Positions 45,143-54,196 of a stretch of DNA of 64,000 bases are shown piece by piece. The stretch spans positions 1 to 64,000 of the forward strand of contig CALLLW010000041.1 in the NCBI GenBank assembly GCA_938007995.1, given 5' to 3'. Numbering within the stretch: the stretch's first letter is position 1; every line of letters starts with the position of its first letter. Made by a program: the position numbers and the translations under genes. The notes under the pieces were generated by a model. The model ran no database searches and had not been told where the DNA came from. It worked only from the letters and a program-made list of their open reading frames with translations. Origin of the DNA: an uncultured Granulosicoccaceae bacterium (GTDB taxonomy: Bacteria > Pseudomonadota > Gammaproteobacteria > Granulosicoccales > Granulosicoccaceae).

Positions 45143-46018
45143 TCAGGGCGATGGCGCTTCGGTCACACCACTCAGCGTCACTCCCATGGGACCGCGCGGG
45201 ATCACCAGATCCAGTAACTCGCCATCTCTGCGAACCTGGATTGTTATCGATTCGTCACGCTGACCGTCGGTGGTTCCGTTGCGCAGATCACTGAATTGAA
45301 AGATGCGCTGATCCGCGTAGCGGATTACCACGTCACCCTCTTGCAAGCCACTGAAGTCAGCTGCAGAGTTTTCGATAACACTGTCTATCCGAACGCGGTT
45401 ATCTCTGCCTTCTGCAGCGAGGAGTTTGTCGTAACCCTCATCACCGAGCCGCTCGCGCAGCTCTGAACCGCTTCTGAGTGCACGTGATTCTTCGCGAAAA
45501 CGGTCAGTGTTGATCCAGCCTTCACGGATGGCAAGATCACGCAACTCCAGACGTTGCAGCTGGATGTCATCACGGATTGCCTGTATCTCTGAAACCGTTG
45601 TCGGCTCAAAGACGGCACCCAATACATCTTCCTGCTCTGTTTCTGTTAACGCTTCTTCCGCCGGAAGCAATTGCTGCGACTGCACCGCTGCCAGGTCCTG
45701 CTCAAGCGAGTTGATTCGGTTTTCTGCCGTCTCCAGACGCTGAATCAGTTCTTCTATATCAACCTGCGCAAAAGCCGACAAATCATCGGTGTCGTTCCGT
45801 GCGGTGGCTTCGGTATTCTGATCGGTGCCTGTATCAGTATTGACGACTGCAAACGGCGATTCCGCATTCGTTGCACTGCGGCCAGGCCCAGCCGGTTGTG
45901 CCTGTGTACTTTCAACATCGGTACGATCCTGTTTGTCACTGAGGTAACTGCAGGTCGTCATTGTTGCAATGCCTGCGGTCATTCCAATCACAAAGATCAA
46001 ATATTTTCTTACGTACAT
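45143..46018 (-). CDS. membrane-anchored PDZ-domain protein
   Basis: About 291 residues from the ATG at 46018 (MYVRKYLIFVIGMTAG); an in-frame ATG at 46141 adds 41 residues that do not look like protein sequence. A hydrophobic anchor spans about residues 5-22. A coiled coil follows (IEELIQRLETAENRINSLEQDL), then a helical segment, and a PDZ domain near the C-terminus (NRVRIDSVIENSAADFSGLQEGDVVIRYADQRIF). No protease domain is present, so it is not DegP-like. It may be an envelope scaffolding protein. The function is not known. Confidence 0.7.
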   Translation of the reverse strand: MYVRKYLIFVIGMTAGIATMTTCSYLSDKQDRTDVESTQAQPAGPGRSATNAESPFAVVNTDTGTDQNTEATARNDTDDLSAFAQVDIEELIQRLETAENRINSLEQDLAAVQSQQLLPAEEALTETEQEDVLGAVFEPTTVSEIQAIRDDIQLQRLELRDLAIREGWINTDRFREESRALRSGSELRERLGDEGYDKLLAAEGRDNRVRIDSVIENSAADFSGLQEGDVVIRYADQRIFQFSDLRNGTTDGQRDESITIQVRRDGELLDLVIPRGPMGVTLSGVTEAPSP

Positions 46019-46169
46019 AAGAATCCAGGTCTCTTTCTGTACGCTTATATTGGGCGCCTCAGTGGGTATTTTCAAGCAACGGCTGCGCGCTACGCAGCAT
46101 GGCTTGGGCGTCCGGGTTTGCGACGTCACGTGGTAAAACACAGCTCACGCTTGCCCGCATCAGTTCTGA

Positions 46170-46197
46170 AAAAAAAGGGGGAGACAATGTCTCCCCC
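46170..46197 (-). terminator. Rho-independent terminator of the TSP3/CBM9-like gene
   Basis: On the minus strand GGGGGAGA and TCTCCCCC pair across a 5-base loop and are followed by eight Ts. This lies about 95 bp after the stop at 46293. It is the strongest intrinsic terminator in the window. Confidence 0.85.
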
Positions 46198-46215
46198 GAT
46201 CACACCCTACAACTT

Positions 46216-46270
46216 ACACATCTTACTACGGGCACATCTTACTACGGGCACATCTTACTTCTGGCACATC
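46216..46270. repeat. 16-bp tandem repeat (CACATCTTACTACGGG)
   Basis: Three and a half units of CACATCTTACTACGGG occur between the terminator and the end of the TSP3/CBM9-like gene, in the 3' untranslated region. The last copies diverge. This is the kind of tract that changes copy number between strains. Confidence 0.7.
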
Positions 46271-46292
46271 AGGCTGCAGGAGGGGAGGACTA

Positions 46293-48170
46293 CTAATCAG
46301 TAAAGCCAAAGTCCGGCACAAGGATTCCGGTACCGAATAAAGACGGATTAAACCAGGAGCTGTCATCCCCGGTTGGTGCATACCATGCCCACTTGGTATC
46401 TCGATCACCGTTATCATCGTCGTCATTAATATGTACGTCGATACCAAAGCGCTGACCAATCGGCAGACCTACTGAACTCATATCGATGCGTACTTCATAG
46501 TATGAGGTATCAGCAACGGCGGTATCGACAACCCGGCTGGTGGCGAAGGTGGTGCGCATACGTGCAGCCGAGCTGCTGCCAGTCGCCGAACTACCGCTAA
46601 ATGTATAGACTTTCTGGAAGTCATTATTGTCGTAAGAAGTTGCCTGTTCATAGCCAGTGTCCAGATAGATCTCTATCGAGTCATCATGCCACGCATCTGA
46701 TGAATCACTGAATCGTTCGTAGAACGGCTCATTGCGTACGGTAACCAGTATGTAGAGGTAGCGACCGTCATGCATAGCGCGCCAGTTAGAACCGCTCCAT
46801 GAATTGTTGGACTGCTCATCACCGTTGACGTCTTGAATGATATGACTGACACCAAGGTAGTTGCCTTTGTTATCACACCAGACGGCATTGCTCCACTCAC
46901 GCCAGTTATAAACACCATCAAGCGTCGGAATAATGTTTGATCGAGGTATCACAGCCATTGAATCTTCCTGATTATCAGGTATGCCGTTACCGTCGTCATC
47001 ATCGTCAGCGTTGTTGCCTATACCATCGCCATCAAGGTCGTTAAACTCACTCGGGTCATTCGGGAACGCATCATCAAGATCGCGTACGCCATCCATGTCT
47101 GAGTCTTCACGGCCGGTGATATTCGGATTAAGCGGCTGCGGATCGGCAAGATCATGTGTGTCGTCGTTGTCGTCATCGGTGTCTTCGTTATTGCCGATGC
47201 CGTCATTGTCTGTATCGAGTGATTCTGAATCATCAAGCGGAAAGCGATCATTGATATCGGCTACGCCATCGTTGTCATCATCGTTATCAAGAGTATCACC
47301 AATGCCATCGCCATCTGTGTCAAACGCACTGTTGGCATCCAGCGGGTTAACATCACTGGCGTCTGAAATACCATCGTTGTCGTCATCGGTGTCCGCGTTG
47401 TTACCAATGCCGTCGCCATCGGTATCTACTGACTCGGTGCTGTCACGCGGAAAAGCATCCAGTCCGTCGTCAACACCATCGTTATCATCATCCGGATCGG
47501 CATTGTCACCAGTACCGTCAAGATCTGTATCTACAGTTTCATTGGGATTATAAGGAAACGCATCCGCTGTATCGTTGGTACCGTCGTTGTCATCGTCGGT
47601 GTCGACTGTGTCTGGTATGCCGTCGCCATCGTAGTCGCCGTTTCGGCCAAACGGATCTGATCCGTCTTCAAGCTCTCTTATGTTACTGAAGCCATCGCCA
47701 TCGGTATCGACGCTGGTATCTATTTCATCTTCAGCGAAGTACATATTCAACGCAGCGTTGGAGGCAAATTGTTGTCTACGCGCGGTACCAAGCAACAGGT
47801 TGTCGCTCTGGCGGCGGATGGATAAATGCACGGTATGTTCAACGTTAAACGGCAGCACGAAATTACCTTCAAACGCCTGCCCGGAAACTGCTGATAAGTT
47901 ACCGGTTTGCCCGCTTACAGTGCTTTGCACAATTACCGGCTCATTCAGATTACTGATGCGCAGCGGCATATCCATTCTGATCGAAACATCAGCAGTCGCC
48001 GTCAGACCATCATCTGACAACAGCGATGCCACATCGCCGCCTAAATCACCGCCTAAATCACCGCCTGCACCGCCACCGCAACCACCCAGCACGGTGAGTG
48101 CTGAAACCATTGCCGCCAGTTTTGTTGGACGAAACCCGGCTTTTTTTACACCCTGAAGTTGTTTGCTCAT
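46293..48170 (-). CDS. TSP3-repeat lipoprotein with CBM9-like C-terminal domain
   Basis: About 625 residues from the ATG at 48170, which has an AGGGG site upstream; an in-frame ATG at 48281 would add 37 unlikely residues. The lipobox TVLGGC places the lipidated Cys at 31, followed by Gly-rich GGDLGGDLGG. A beta-rich domain spans about 50-165. Residues about 165-400 carry TSP3-like DxDxDGxxD repeats (calcium binding). Residues about 410-625 resemble family 9 carbohydrate-binding modules (VYNWREWSNAVW, RYLYILVTVRNEP, YYEVRIDMSSVGL). It is probably a surface lipoprotein binding a polysaccharide. The partner enzyme is not visible. Confidence 0.78.
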   Translation of the reverse strand: MSKQLQGVKKAGFRPTKLAAMVSALTVLGGCGGGAGGDLGGDLGGDVASLLSDDGLTATADVSIRMDMPLRISNLNEPVIVQSTVSGQTGNLSAVSGQAFEGNFVLPFNVEHTVHLSIRRQSDNLLLGTARRQQFASNAALNMYFAEDEIDTSVDTDGDGFSNIRELEDGSDPFGRNGDYDGDGIPDTVDTDDDNDGTNDTADAFPYNPNETVDTDLDGTGDNADPDDDNDGVDDGLDAFPRDSTESVDTDGDGIGNNADTDDDNDGISDASDVNPLDANSAFDTDGDGIGDTLDNDDDNDGVADINDRFPLDDSESLDTDNDGIGNNEDTDDDNDDTHDLADPQPLNPNITGREDSDMDGVRDLDDAFPNDPSEFNDLDGDGIGNNADDDDDGNGIPDNQEDSMAVIPRSNIIPTLDGVYNWREWSNAVWCDNKGNYLGVSHIIQDVNGDEQSNNSWSGSNWRAMHDGRYLYILVTVRNEPFYERFSDSSDAWHDDSIEIYLDTGYEQATSYDNNDFQKVYTFSGSSATGSSSAARMRTTFATSRVVDTAVADTSYYEVRIDMSSVGLPIGQRFGIDVHINDDDDNGDRDTKWAWYAPTGDDSSWFNPSLFGTGILVPDFGFTD

Positions 48171-48225
48171 CACCTGCCCCCTAATCTGAAAATCGCTAAA
48201 CTCGTTGCTTGTGCCAGTCATATTT

Positions 48226-48253
48226 GTCATGACATAACGAATTATGTCATGAC
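48226..48253. promoter_or_regulatory. 12-bp inverted repeat upstream of the TSP3/CBM9-like gene
   Basis: GTCATGACATAA and TTATGTCATGAC are exact complements around a 4-base centre (CGAA). The site lies 56-83 bp before the 48170 start. It could be an operator or a hairpin in the leader; no promoter is evident beside it. Confidence 0.5.
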
Positions 48254-48421
48254 GTTTTATATTGTCAAGCGATTTCGCCAATTGATTTTCAAACGCTGCG
48301 CGGCAGCCACAGAAAAGCTATGCGCAGGGTGATTTTTTCCGTTGGTTTCTGCCACAAAGAGAAACAACCTGACGGCATCTACATATATCGCCAATTGGTG
48401 CATACTGGTCAATTTGCGCCA

Positions 48422-48583
48422 GGAGTCTGCGCGGCAGAAATCCACGTAGCGAGAACTTGCCATGGCGAGTACGTTTTTACGATCATTTGAGGCGCATAGC
48501 TGTTCATACGCAACGAAAATGGTTGATGAAAACGTACCGTCAGGGCGCGTTCGTAGTAGCGGACGTTCTGCCGCGCAGACTCC
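48422..48583. mobile_element. MITE-like inverted-repeat element (162 bp), non-coding
   Basis: The ends are an exact 18-bp inverted repeat, GGAGTCTGCGCGGCAGAA at 48422-48439 and TTCTGCCGCGCAGACTCC at 48566-48583. Pairing continues inward imperfectly (TCCACGTAGCGAGAAC against GTTCGTAGTAGCGGA, and TACGTTTT against AAAACGTA). It encodes nothing. One arm recurs at 7825-7841. It may be a MITE or a REP-like fold-back unit. No target duplication is obvious. Confidence 0.6.
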
Positions 48584-48599
48584 TTAAACAGAATCACCA

Positions 48600-49556
48600 A
48601 TGCCAATAAAGCTTTTTTCCCATGCTCAGCAAGACAAGCCTATGCTCGCCATAGCGCTTTTGCTAACCGCCACTTTTACACTGGCGCTGCAAGACACTCT
48701 GATGAAGCTGATGACATCAGAGACAAGCTTCTGGCAAATCCAGACACTTCGTTCAATCGGTAATATTTTGATATCAGCATTGCTGGCTGCAACATCCGGT
48801 GGACTATTGCTGCTGGTCCCACGCAATGTAAAAGGTGTGTTGTTGCGTTCTACGTTTCTCGCCATAACCATGTTTTTATTTTTTTCCGGTGCGCCGTTTC
48901 TAACAGTGGCTCAAATGGCAGCAGGTCTGTATGCCTATCCGGTCTTTGTCTGCCTTCTGGCAGCGCCGGTACTGGGTGAGACACCAGGGCCCTGGCGGAT
49001 TGCGAGTATGGTTATTGGAGCAGTAGGCGCACTGATAGTTATTGGCCCTTGGCGCGATGAATTCCGCACCGTTCAGCTGCTGCCGTTGAGTGCTGGCTTC
49101 TTCTTCGCCTGTAACATACTGACGCTTCGAAGTGTGTGTCGGCATGAAAGTACACTGGCACTTTCATTCACTGCAGGCCTGGTATTTCTCGTTGCCGGTC
49201 TTTTTGGAGTAACGGTGCTAACTGTGATAGAGCTGCCGCAGACGATAACGCTGTCGATACCTTATATTGCTATCGGCTGGCCACCGCTCAGCTTGCTGGT
49301 CGCAGGCTTTGCTATCGTCGCGTCTGTGCTTAATTTGATTGGTAATATCTGCATGACAAGAGCCTACCAGACTGCAGATGTCAGCTTGCTGGCTCCACTG
49401 GATTTTGCCTACCTGATATTCGCCGCGATATGGGGAAGAGTTATCTTTGATCAGTGGCCGGATTCGAATACAGTGGTTGGCATGGTGCTGATTGTGATTG
49501 CGGGGGTGACTGTTGCGTTCAGAGAACACGCCACAGGCAGGTCTCGCACCACATAA
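48600..49556 (+). CDS. EamA-family DMT transporter
   Basis: A 318-residue membrane protein with ten predicted helices made of two EamA halves (IALLLTATFTLALQDTLMKLM start; PLSLLVAGFAIVASVLNLIGNICMTRAYQTADVSLLAPLDFAYLIFAAIWGRVIFDQWPD end). Members export metabolites such as amino acids or purines. The LysR gene downstream is convergent. Substrate is unknown. Confidence 0.83.
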   Translation: MPIKLFSHAQQDKPMLAIALLLTATFTLALQDTLMKLMTSETSFWQIQTLRSIGNILISALLAATSGGLLLLVPRNVKGVLLRSTFLAITMFLFFSGAPFLTVAQMAAGLYAYPVFVCLLAAPVLGETPGPWRIASMVIGAVGALIVIGPWRDEFRTVQLLPLSAGFFFACNILTLRSVCRHESTLALSFTAGLVFLVAGLFGVTVLTVIELPQTITLSIPYIAIGWPPLSLLVAGFAIVASVLNLIGNICMTRAYQTADVSLLAPLDFAYLIFAAIWGRVIFDQWPDSNTVVGMVLIVIAGVTVAFREHATGRSRTT

Positions 49557-49721
49557 GTCCCATGGCAACCGACGGACGATAGCGCCTGTCGGCTGCCTCC
49601 CTGGACAGCTACTCCTGTTTAGCTACTCCCGTGTAAATGTTAGTCGCCACTTGTCCGTGTGTATCCCTACACAGATCTGTGGCGGGTCTGTCTATGGCAC
49701 ATGGCACGGGCCGTTGAGTGT

Positions 49722-50627
49722 CTACATTAACCTTGCAGGCAATGTATCGAGAAACGCCATCGTAGCGCGTGACATGGTCCTGTCCGGATTACGCACCAGA
49801 GCTACGGAGTAAAAGAGATCAACATCCGTTACGTCAATCTGCACTAAATTTTCATCTTCCCGCGTTTCAGAAAGAGGTAAGCAGGCCCAGCCCAGCCCAA
49901 TCGCAGCCATAGACCTTGTAGTCGGGAAATCCACAGCTTCCATGGCAATATTTGCTTCAACATTTCGAGATGCAAAAAGCCGATCGATCGACTTGCGAAC
50001 AGCACAATACTGCTCCGGTAGAATACCGGGGTAACGAGCCAGATCTTCAATCGTTAGACCACCATTCTGGCGACCAGCGTTTTGCAGCGGATGGTCGCGC
50101 TCAACTACCACCTGCAACCGCTCTTTCCAGACTTCAATGCCGGCAACCCGTGCATCAAATTCATTGATTGCCTGCAACTCGCAAACTGCACAAAGGCACA
50201 TATCGAGACGGCCACTCTCTACATCGGCAAACGAATTGGTTGACTTTGCAAATAGCATATCTATATCAACGTCCGGATACGCAGTCTTGTATGACCTCAA
50301 AATCATACCGAGCTTATCCAGACTGACGTGCTCTGCCACACCAATAGAAAGCTTTCCACCTACCTCTTTACCAAGACTTGACAACTCATTTTCAATTCGC
50401 GCAACCTCTGAACTGATTTTTAACGCCGAAGGCAGCAGCACCTTGCCTGCCTCTGTTAAGTGTACCCGTCTGCCGACGCGATCAAACAAACGTGATGCCA
50501 GCTCCGCCTCCAGTGAAGCAATTCTTTTACTGACAGCAGGTTGCGTAAGCTTCATGCTCTCCGCAGATCTGGAAAACGATTTCTTTTCTGCAACTTCTAT
50601 AAATGCCTGAAGATTGTTTATGTCCAT
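49722..50627 (-). CDS. LysR-family transcriptional regulator
   Basis: A 301-residue LysR protein. The winged-helix domain is at the N-terminus (MDINNLQAFIEVAEKKSFSRSAESMKLTQPAVSKRIASLE), with the co-inducer domain from about residue 90. It resembles CysB/CbbR-like members only in outline. Its target is unknown; it is convergent with the EamA transporter and 700 bp from the two-component genes. Confidence 0.84.
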   Translation of the reverse strand: MDINNLQAFIEVAEKKSFSRSAESMKLTQPAVSKRIASLEAELASRLFDRVGRRVHLTEAGKVLLPSALKISSEVARIENELSSLGKEVGGKLSIGVAEHVSLDKLGMILRSYKTAYPDVDIDMLFAKSTNSFADVESGRLDMCLCAVCELQAINEFDARVAGIEVWKERLQVVVERDHPLQNAGRQNGGLTIEDLARYPGILPEQYCAVRKSIDRLFASRNVEANIAMEAVDFPTTRSMAAIGLGWACLPLSETREDENLVQIDVTDVDLFYSVALVRNPDRTMSRATMAFLDTLPARLM

Positions 50628-51329
50628 ACTGGAACCTTTATTTCATTCGGCGTGCAATGCGCCACTTATACAACCACTGTTATGTGCATAACTATCAGTA
50701 TGATCAAAACGCTAAAAAATTTTTGTGACTTTTTCCACTGATAACTACATCACTTTCTTTCATATGACTTAACCGCTCCTGTGCCATATGCACAATTACA
50801 ACCAACACGCCACGCTATTCTCGACGGTAAAAAGCAAGACGCTGTTTGGGACGTGGATTTATAGAAGGCATGACATTAATTTACAATTAGTTGGTTACCT
50901 ACGTATGCCACCTATATGATTCATATGCCGTACAGACAAACTGATAAATTCCTAGAGTGTTAACGCACGTTGCACTATTCCAAAGGGTTACACTATACAG
51001 TCGCAGCACGCAATTAAACCAGACCCGAACAGTACGGATGATCGTTTACTGCAAGGGAAAATAATCGAATTAACCCTGTAATCAGGACTATCTGTCATGT
51101 GCGTCATGCCCAGCGACCTATAGCTTTACGACAAGCTCAGACACCGGAATTGCAGATCGTGTTAATTGATGATGCTCGATTCCATGATGAAATATTATGG
51201 TCTTTGCACTATTACGAACGGTTACCTCATGAGCCAGGGGACTGGAGAAAATGTATATGGCAACCTGTAAATATCTGTCAGTCTTAAATGATAATTTCTA
51301 ATAGAAATAATCAAAAGAATGAAAAAAAG
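50628..51329. other. 700-bp intergenic region with a 22-bp direct repeat
   Basis: The sequence is AT-rich and contains no convincing gene; a 62-codon frame at 51099-51287 is not recognisable. A 22-bp direct repeat (TTGCACTATT...GGTTAC, 19 of 22 identical) occurs at 50970-50991 and 51204-51225. Confidence 0.5.
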
Positions 51330-51980
51330 CTATAGCCACTGAGCACCCAGTGTTTTCCCAATGGTAAGCCTGAGCTCCACGACGCTCCCGGCAGCGAGCT
51401 TTTCAAGTACTCTGGATCGATGATGCTCGACAGTACGGTGACTGATACCAAGCTTGCGTGCCATTACCTTGCTCGACGGTGGCTCATTATCAAGAACCAA
51501 TAAATCAAATACATTACGTTCCCTGTCGGTAAGCTTTGCAATGCGTCGTTGAATGTCATTATCTTTCGCTAACCGCGCACGATTCACGGAATCAATTTCC
51601 AATGCTTCGTTGATGCTTTCTATCAATTTTTCAGTACGGAATGGCTTCAACAGAAAGTCTACAGCGCCATGTCGCAGCGCACGAACAGAGTCAGTAACTC
51701 CACCGTGGCCAGTGATAAAGACAATCGGGATATTTATTTTTAGTTTCGCAAGCTCGTCCTGAAGCTCAAGGCCATTCATTACAGGCAGGCTTAAGTCGAG
51801 CAACAAACAACCGTGTTCGCCATCAAAGCCTGCAAGAAAATCTTTTGCTGTAGCAAACGATCTGACAGTATAGCCATACAATTCAAGCGCACGTGGCAGC
51901 GTTTTTAAAACAGACTTGTCATCATCAACAAGATAGATTACCGGTGACGAGCCTTCGCTTAGCATTTTTACTCTATCCAC
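51330..51980 (-). CDS. FixJ/NarL-type response regulator
   Basis: A 216-residue two-domain regulator. The receiver domain has acidic pocket residues VDDD at 18-21 and phospho-acceptor D62 in LLLDLSLPVMNG, with the switch Thr in FITGHGG and Lys in LLKPF. A LuxR-type helix-turn-helix follows (LTDRERNVFDLL, SSKVMARKLGISHRTVEHHRSRV). The start is GTG at 51980, or ATG at 51965. It begins 5 bp after the kinase stop, so the two form one unit. Targets are unknown. Confidence 0.86.
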   Translation of the reverse strand: MDRVKMLSEGSSPVIYLVDDDKSVLKTLPRALELYGYTVRSFATAKDFLAGFDGEHGCLLLDLSLPVMNGLELQDELAKLKINIPIVFITGHGGVTDSVRALRHGAVDFLLKPFRTEKLIESINEALEIDSVNRARLAKDNDIQRRIAKLTDRERNVFDLLVLDNEPPSSKVMARKLGISHRTVEHHRSRVLEKLAAGSVVELRLTIGKTLGAQWL

Positions 51981-51985
51981 GACGG

Positions 51986-53170
51986 TCAGTCATCAGTGTA
52001 AACCTGGCTCATGTGTGGTTCTGCAGAAACTGGTAGGCAGATTGTAAAAGTTGCACCGGAAGTACCATCTGAACTGAACTTAATGGTGCCGTTGTGCCCT
52101 GTCACGATGTCCTTGCATATGGACAGGCCCACACCCATGCCAGTATCTTTGTCTGATTCAAACAATAAAAACGGATCTCTGTCAGCGGCTATACCAGGCC
52201 CGGTATCTGCCACAGACACATGTAGCTCACCATTCAACTGCTTTGTCTGAACTTGAATCTGACGTTCTCGTGCAGGATTTTGTTGTGACCCTGCCATCGC
52301 CTCTACTGCATTACAAACCAGATTGACAAGCACCTGCACGATTTGAACAGCGTTTGCCTCTATAAACGGGTTATCGTCTATCTCTACAAGAATTTCAATA
52401 TCGGCATTGCGAGCCTCATTGGAAACCAGTGACAAGGCCTGGTAGATCAAACTATCTATTTGAACGTTGGTTTTCCCGGATGGCTCGTTATCAACGAAAC
52501 TCCTCAAAGCACGGATAATTTCACTGGCTCTGTGGGTTTCTTTCTGAATATCTTCAAGACATTCAAACAGCATAGAATCATTGGCATCTACTGACCTTGC
52601 CACCTGCACAGCTGTATCAGCACTGGCCGATATAGCTAGTAATGGCTGATTAACCTCATGCGCAAGGCCGGTGGCCATTTGCCCGACGGTAGTTATACGC
52701 CCGACTCTTGCTAATTCATTTTGCAACTCAAGTGTTTGCTGCTGCGATTTTTTGCGTCGATCAATCTGCAGCTCTAATTGATTATTCACCTGCTCCAGCT
52801 CCCTTGCCGATCTTAAAGCGAGTAACTTCGGGATTGCCGGGTACAGCATAAGGGCCGTAGCGACAGAGGCCGCAGCGGTAAAGCTTTTTATTAGACCTTG
52901 CACCCCGTACTGACCATTCCACACGGTCCAGATACCAAAAGCGTGAGTAACGCCACAGGAGAAAATAAATATACAAAAGAGGTAGATCAGAGCCGGATAA
53001 ATAACTTCAGACCGCCTATTCATAAAATAGAGCAAGCCAGCTGGTATTAAAATGTACGCGATCGCGATAATGACATCCGATCCAACATTCAGCCAGAGAA
53101 TATCCGGCCGCCACTGGTAGCACATGCCATGAGGCGTGAAGCGCTCAAAAAGACTGCCGGTCTCTACCAT
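51986..53170 (-). CDS. sensor histidine kinase with ethylene-receptor-like membrane domain
   Basis: A 394-residue membrane kinase. Residues about 25-118 hold three helices that match the ethylene-binding domain of plant ETR1. D32 in GSDVIIAIAYILIP, C72 and H76 in SCGVTH have the same spacing as ETR1 D25, C65 and H69, the Cu(I)/ethylene ligands. A coiled coil (about 119-155) leads to a HisKA domain with H171 in GLAHEVNQPLLAI, then an ATPase domain with N-box NLVCNAVEAM and DTGPGIA. It has no PAS or GAF domain. Sensing of ethylene or a related olefin, or copper, is an inference. Confidence 0.82.
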   Translation of the reverse strand: MVETGSLFERFTPHGMCYQWRPDILWLNVGSDVIIAIAYILIPAGLLYFMNRRSEVIYPALIYLFCIFIFSCGVTHAFGIWTVWNGQYGVQGLIKSFTAAASVATALMLYPAIPKLLALRSARELEQVNNQLELQIDRRKKSQQQTLELQNELARVGRITTVGQMATGLAHEVNQPLLAISASADTAVQVARSVDANDSMLFECLEDIQKETHRASEIIRALRSFVDNEPSGKTNVQIDSLIYQALSLVSNEARNADIEILVEIDDNPFIEANAVQIVQVLVNLVCNAVEAMAGSQQNPARERQIQVQTKQLNGELHVSVADTGPGIAADRDPFLLFESDKDTGMGVGLSICKDIVTGHNGTIKFSSDGTSGATFTICLPVSAEPHMSQVYTDD

Positions 53171-53824
53171 GACTACGTCTCAATAAATGCGCGCCCGGGA
53201 CACTGTAAAGGTGTTGCCACGCAGGGTTGTCTTTCTTACATACAAGTTGAGTTCGAGGTACTTGCCTTTATCGCCTGCCTGAATTGCTCTATCCTTGAAG
53301 CGTCAACTTGGGATACCACCTGAAAACACAATTGTTCGAAAAACCTCACAGGGAATCTCTGTTTACTCAAAATCTTTAGCATTTCCCATGAATTAAAGGA
53401 ATTGATGAAGATCAGATTTCCAAATAACAAGAATACTTTCAGCGCAACAACGGCTAGCGACTATATTTTCACGCAAGTGCAAGTATTCCGTACCAACTTA
53501 TTGGGCACATAACAACCGCAAACACTCAATCCAACCCTGTGTGCATGCTGGCAACGCCGTACTACCCTGCGCGCACATATGGAGACACTCTGACTCAAAT
53601 ATGCACTTACAACGCTTTATCTACCTTCGGTCGGCGAATTATTGCAATAGTCTGCGGTAAACTCAATCCGCCACTTACCGGTGTGTCAAAAGTTTATTTG
53701 CGCGTTAGGGATGTGACGATAACAATAATCTTTACCACAACTTTATCTGCTGTACCGAGATGCAGCGAAGCGCATTAAAGATGTTCACTTCCAGTAATTC
53801 AATCGTTGACGATACGATACTGCG
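53171..53824. other. 650-bp intergenic region
   Basis: Between the histidine kinase (minus) and the zinc-ribbon protein (plus). Frames up to 79 codons have no recognisable features. I see no repeat, RNA gene or clear promoter. Confidence 0.4.
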
Positions 53825-54196
53825 ATGCTGAGCAAGCATGACAGCAAAAAGAAGCGAATGATGAAACAGCACAACCGGATGAGAATCCATTACTTCCTCC
53901 TTCGAATACTCCCCGTCTGGCTGTTCGAAATCTACATCGAATGGATAATGTCAGCCGATGACCAAGACCAGTTTTGGGAGGAAATAAAGATGCAAAAAAG
54001 GCTTATGCAGATCGTCGATCAGGAGACACCATTTCACACTCGCGATGACCTGCATTGTATGACCTGCTCCGCACCGTTACCTTCATTTCCAGAAAATGGT
54101 GGAGAATTGCCGTTCATTTTCATGGTCACTGACGAAGGGCCTGAAGCACATTGTTTCAAGTGCAAACCGCCAGTTTTGGAAGATGCTGACTCATAA
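53825..54196 (+). CDS. small zinc-ribbon-like hypothetical protein
   Basis: A 123-residue protein of unknown function. A basic, hydrophobic start (RIHYFLLRILPVWLFEIYIEWIM) could be a membrane-associated helix, followed by acidic helices. The C-terminal half has paired cysteines CMTC and CFKC, about 40 residues apart, as in zinc ribbons. The start is uncertain because Met12 or Met13 could be used. It is near the csp gene but not clearly in an operon with it. Confidence 0.5.
   Translation: MLSKHDSKKKRMMKQHNRMRIHYFLLRILPVWLFEIYIEWIMSADDQDQFWEEIKMQKRLMQIVDQETPFHTRDDLHCMTCSAPLPSFPENGGELPFIFMVTDEGPEAHCFKCKPPVLEDADS

Noticed and set aside
46981-47553. 190-codon Ser-rich plus-strand frame
   Set aside because: Antisense of the TSP3 repeats in the lipoprotein gene; Ser/Pro runs arise from the complement of Asp/Gly codons.
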